Positions 63,295-64,000 of a stretch of DNA of 64,000 nucleotides are shown here, piece after piece (positions within the stretch are counted from its first letter, which is position 1; the number at the start of each line of letters is the position of its first letter). The position numbers and the translations under genes are program-made. The notes beneath the pieces were generated by a model. It made no database searches and was not told the DNA's origin. It saw nothing but the letters and a program-made list of their open reading frames with translations. Source of the stretch: Dechloromonas sp. (lineage in GTDB: Bacteria > Pseudomonadota > Gammaproteobacteria > Burkholderiales > Rhodocyclaceae); the NCBI GenBank assembly GCA_028689015.1, contig JAQTXC010000001.1:1-64000 (forward strand). The letters are read 5' to 3'.

Positions 63295-64000
63295 TCAGGC
63301 GAACAGGTCTACCAGACCTTGCCCGCGTTGGATGGGCAAGCTGGTCGTGACTGAACTGGTCACGCCGTCGCGGCCAAGTATAGCGTTTTCGTCCGCCAAG
63401 CGGGGCGGGTTGGCAAAGCGCGGGGATTGCTCGCGCTGTTGTTGCGCCAATTGAGCGCCCACATTGGTGTCGCCCAGCGCAATGCCCGAGCCGGAGAGCA
63501 TGTCACGCAAGCGTGGCATGGCCTCTTCGATGGCCTGGCGTACTTCGCTGTGTGCAGAGATAAAGCTGGCGCTCATCTGGTCGCCCTGCAAACTGAGATT
63601 GATCTGAATGGGACCAAGGTGGGCCGGGTTGATGTTGATTTGTGCGGATTGCTGTTCGTTGCGGGCGATCCAGACGACGCGGTTGCTGAAGTCCTGGCCC
63701 CACTGGCTGCTGTGTAGTGGCGTGGGGAGGTTGTGCGATGCCATATTGTCGCGGGGGCTGGCGGTTGGTAGAGCGAATGTGGTGGCCGGCAAGGACTGGG
63801 GATCGATCAGGGAGTCGCTCACGGCAATTTTTGCCGTGCTGTCGTCTTTGCCGCTGCTGGCTAGGGCCAGCAGTGGGCTGGCGAGACTGGTTGTTTTGTT
63901 GCGGTCGACCGCGTTTTCAAGCGAAAAATCGGCCTGGCTTGTTGTATTGGCGGAGAGGGCGCTGCGCAGATCGTCGGCAGACCACTTGCCCTTGCCAGTG
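63295..64000 (-). CDS. fliK: FliK, hook-length control protein (3' part)
   Basis: The frame stays open from the stop at 63295 to the window edge, so the gene's start lies beyond 64000; about 235 C-terminal residues are present. The hook-length-control C-terminal domain is visible: RVVWIARNEQQSAQININPAHLGPIQINLSLQGDQMSASFISAH and VRQAIEEAMPRLRDML. It interacts with FlhB to stop hook growth. The visible upstream part is Ser/Thr/Ala-rich, as is usual for FliK. A GTG at 63822 could be mistaken for its start. Confidence 0.93.
   Translation of the reverse strand, partial: TGKGKWSADDLRSALSANTTSQADFSLENAVDRNKTTSLASPLLALASSGKDDSTAKIAVSDSLIDPQSLPATTFALPTASPRDNMASHNLPTPLHSSQWGQDFSNRVVWIARNEQQSAQININPAHLGPIQINLSLQGDQMSASFISAHSEVRQAIEEAMPRLRDMLSGSGIALGDTNVGAQLAQQQREQSPRFANPPRLADENAILGRDGVTSSVTTSLPIQRGQGLVDLFA

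Noticed and set aside
1-64000. CRISPR array, prophage, integrase, complete insertion sequence or secondary-metabolite cluster.
   Set aside because: No regularly spaced direct repeats, no transposase, integrase or phage gene, and no such enzyme set was seen; the genes are continuous housekeeping and motility functions.

Overview
The window is chromosomal DNA from a motile, respiring betaproteobacterium. The content and style (three-subunit cbb3 oxidase with FNR-type boxes, a single block of chemotaxis and flagellar genes, Aer-like receptors, CheZ plus CheD, FlhF/FlhG) fit Rhodocyclales, close to Dechloromonas/Azonexus. This placement comes from gene families and order, not from a database search.

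Layout. 1-68: start of a type IV pilin gene leaving the window. 69-425: no protein gene, but two hairpin terminators pointing rightwards. 426-1629: HTH regulator plus AbiEii-type nucleotidyltransferase pair with a palindromic operator. 1752-6670: a leftward set with CYTH-CHAD protein, PEBP-family protein, MurJ, tRNA-Thr(CGT) and a REC-GGDEF cyclase. 6796-7563: short-chain dehydrogenase. 7621-15935: cbb3 oxidase region, ccoIS, ccoNOQP, ccoGH and a DUF3149 mini-protein, with three FNR/ANR-like boxes. 15989-16540: Nudix hydrolase on the minus strand.

16727-38536: motAB, cheY, cheA, cheW, three receptors (two with Aer-type N-termini), cheR, cheD, cheB, a STAS protein, two cheV, cheY, cheZ and a second cheA. 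38717-46562: flhB, flhA, flhF, flhG, fliA and a second stator pair motCD. 46576-48047 (minus): flgN, flgM, flgA. 48139-58939: flgBCDEFGHIJKL plus an unrecognised lipoprotein. 58933-64000 (minus): fliRQPONML and the 3' part of fliK.

How it works together. The cbb3 set gives a high-affinity terminal oxidase with its copper ATPase and assembly factors, apparently under oxygen control. The receptors sense cytoplasmic redox or oxygen (PAS) and periplasmic signals, and feed two CheA kinases, two CheY proteins and CheZ. Regulatory sites suggest a tiered flagellar programme: a sigma54-type promoter before flgB, and FliA (sigma28)-type promoters before flgM and flgK.

Most of the window is well-understood machinery. 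The less explained items are the palindrome-controlled HTH/nucleotidyltransferase pair, a possible FNR-controlled short transcript between ccoS and ccoN, tandem GYGFF motifs in the first CheA linker, N-terminal repeats in CheZ that resemble its C-terminal CheY-binding tail, a degenerate P-loop in FlhG, and the lipoprotein coupled to flgL.
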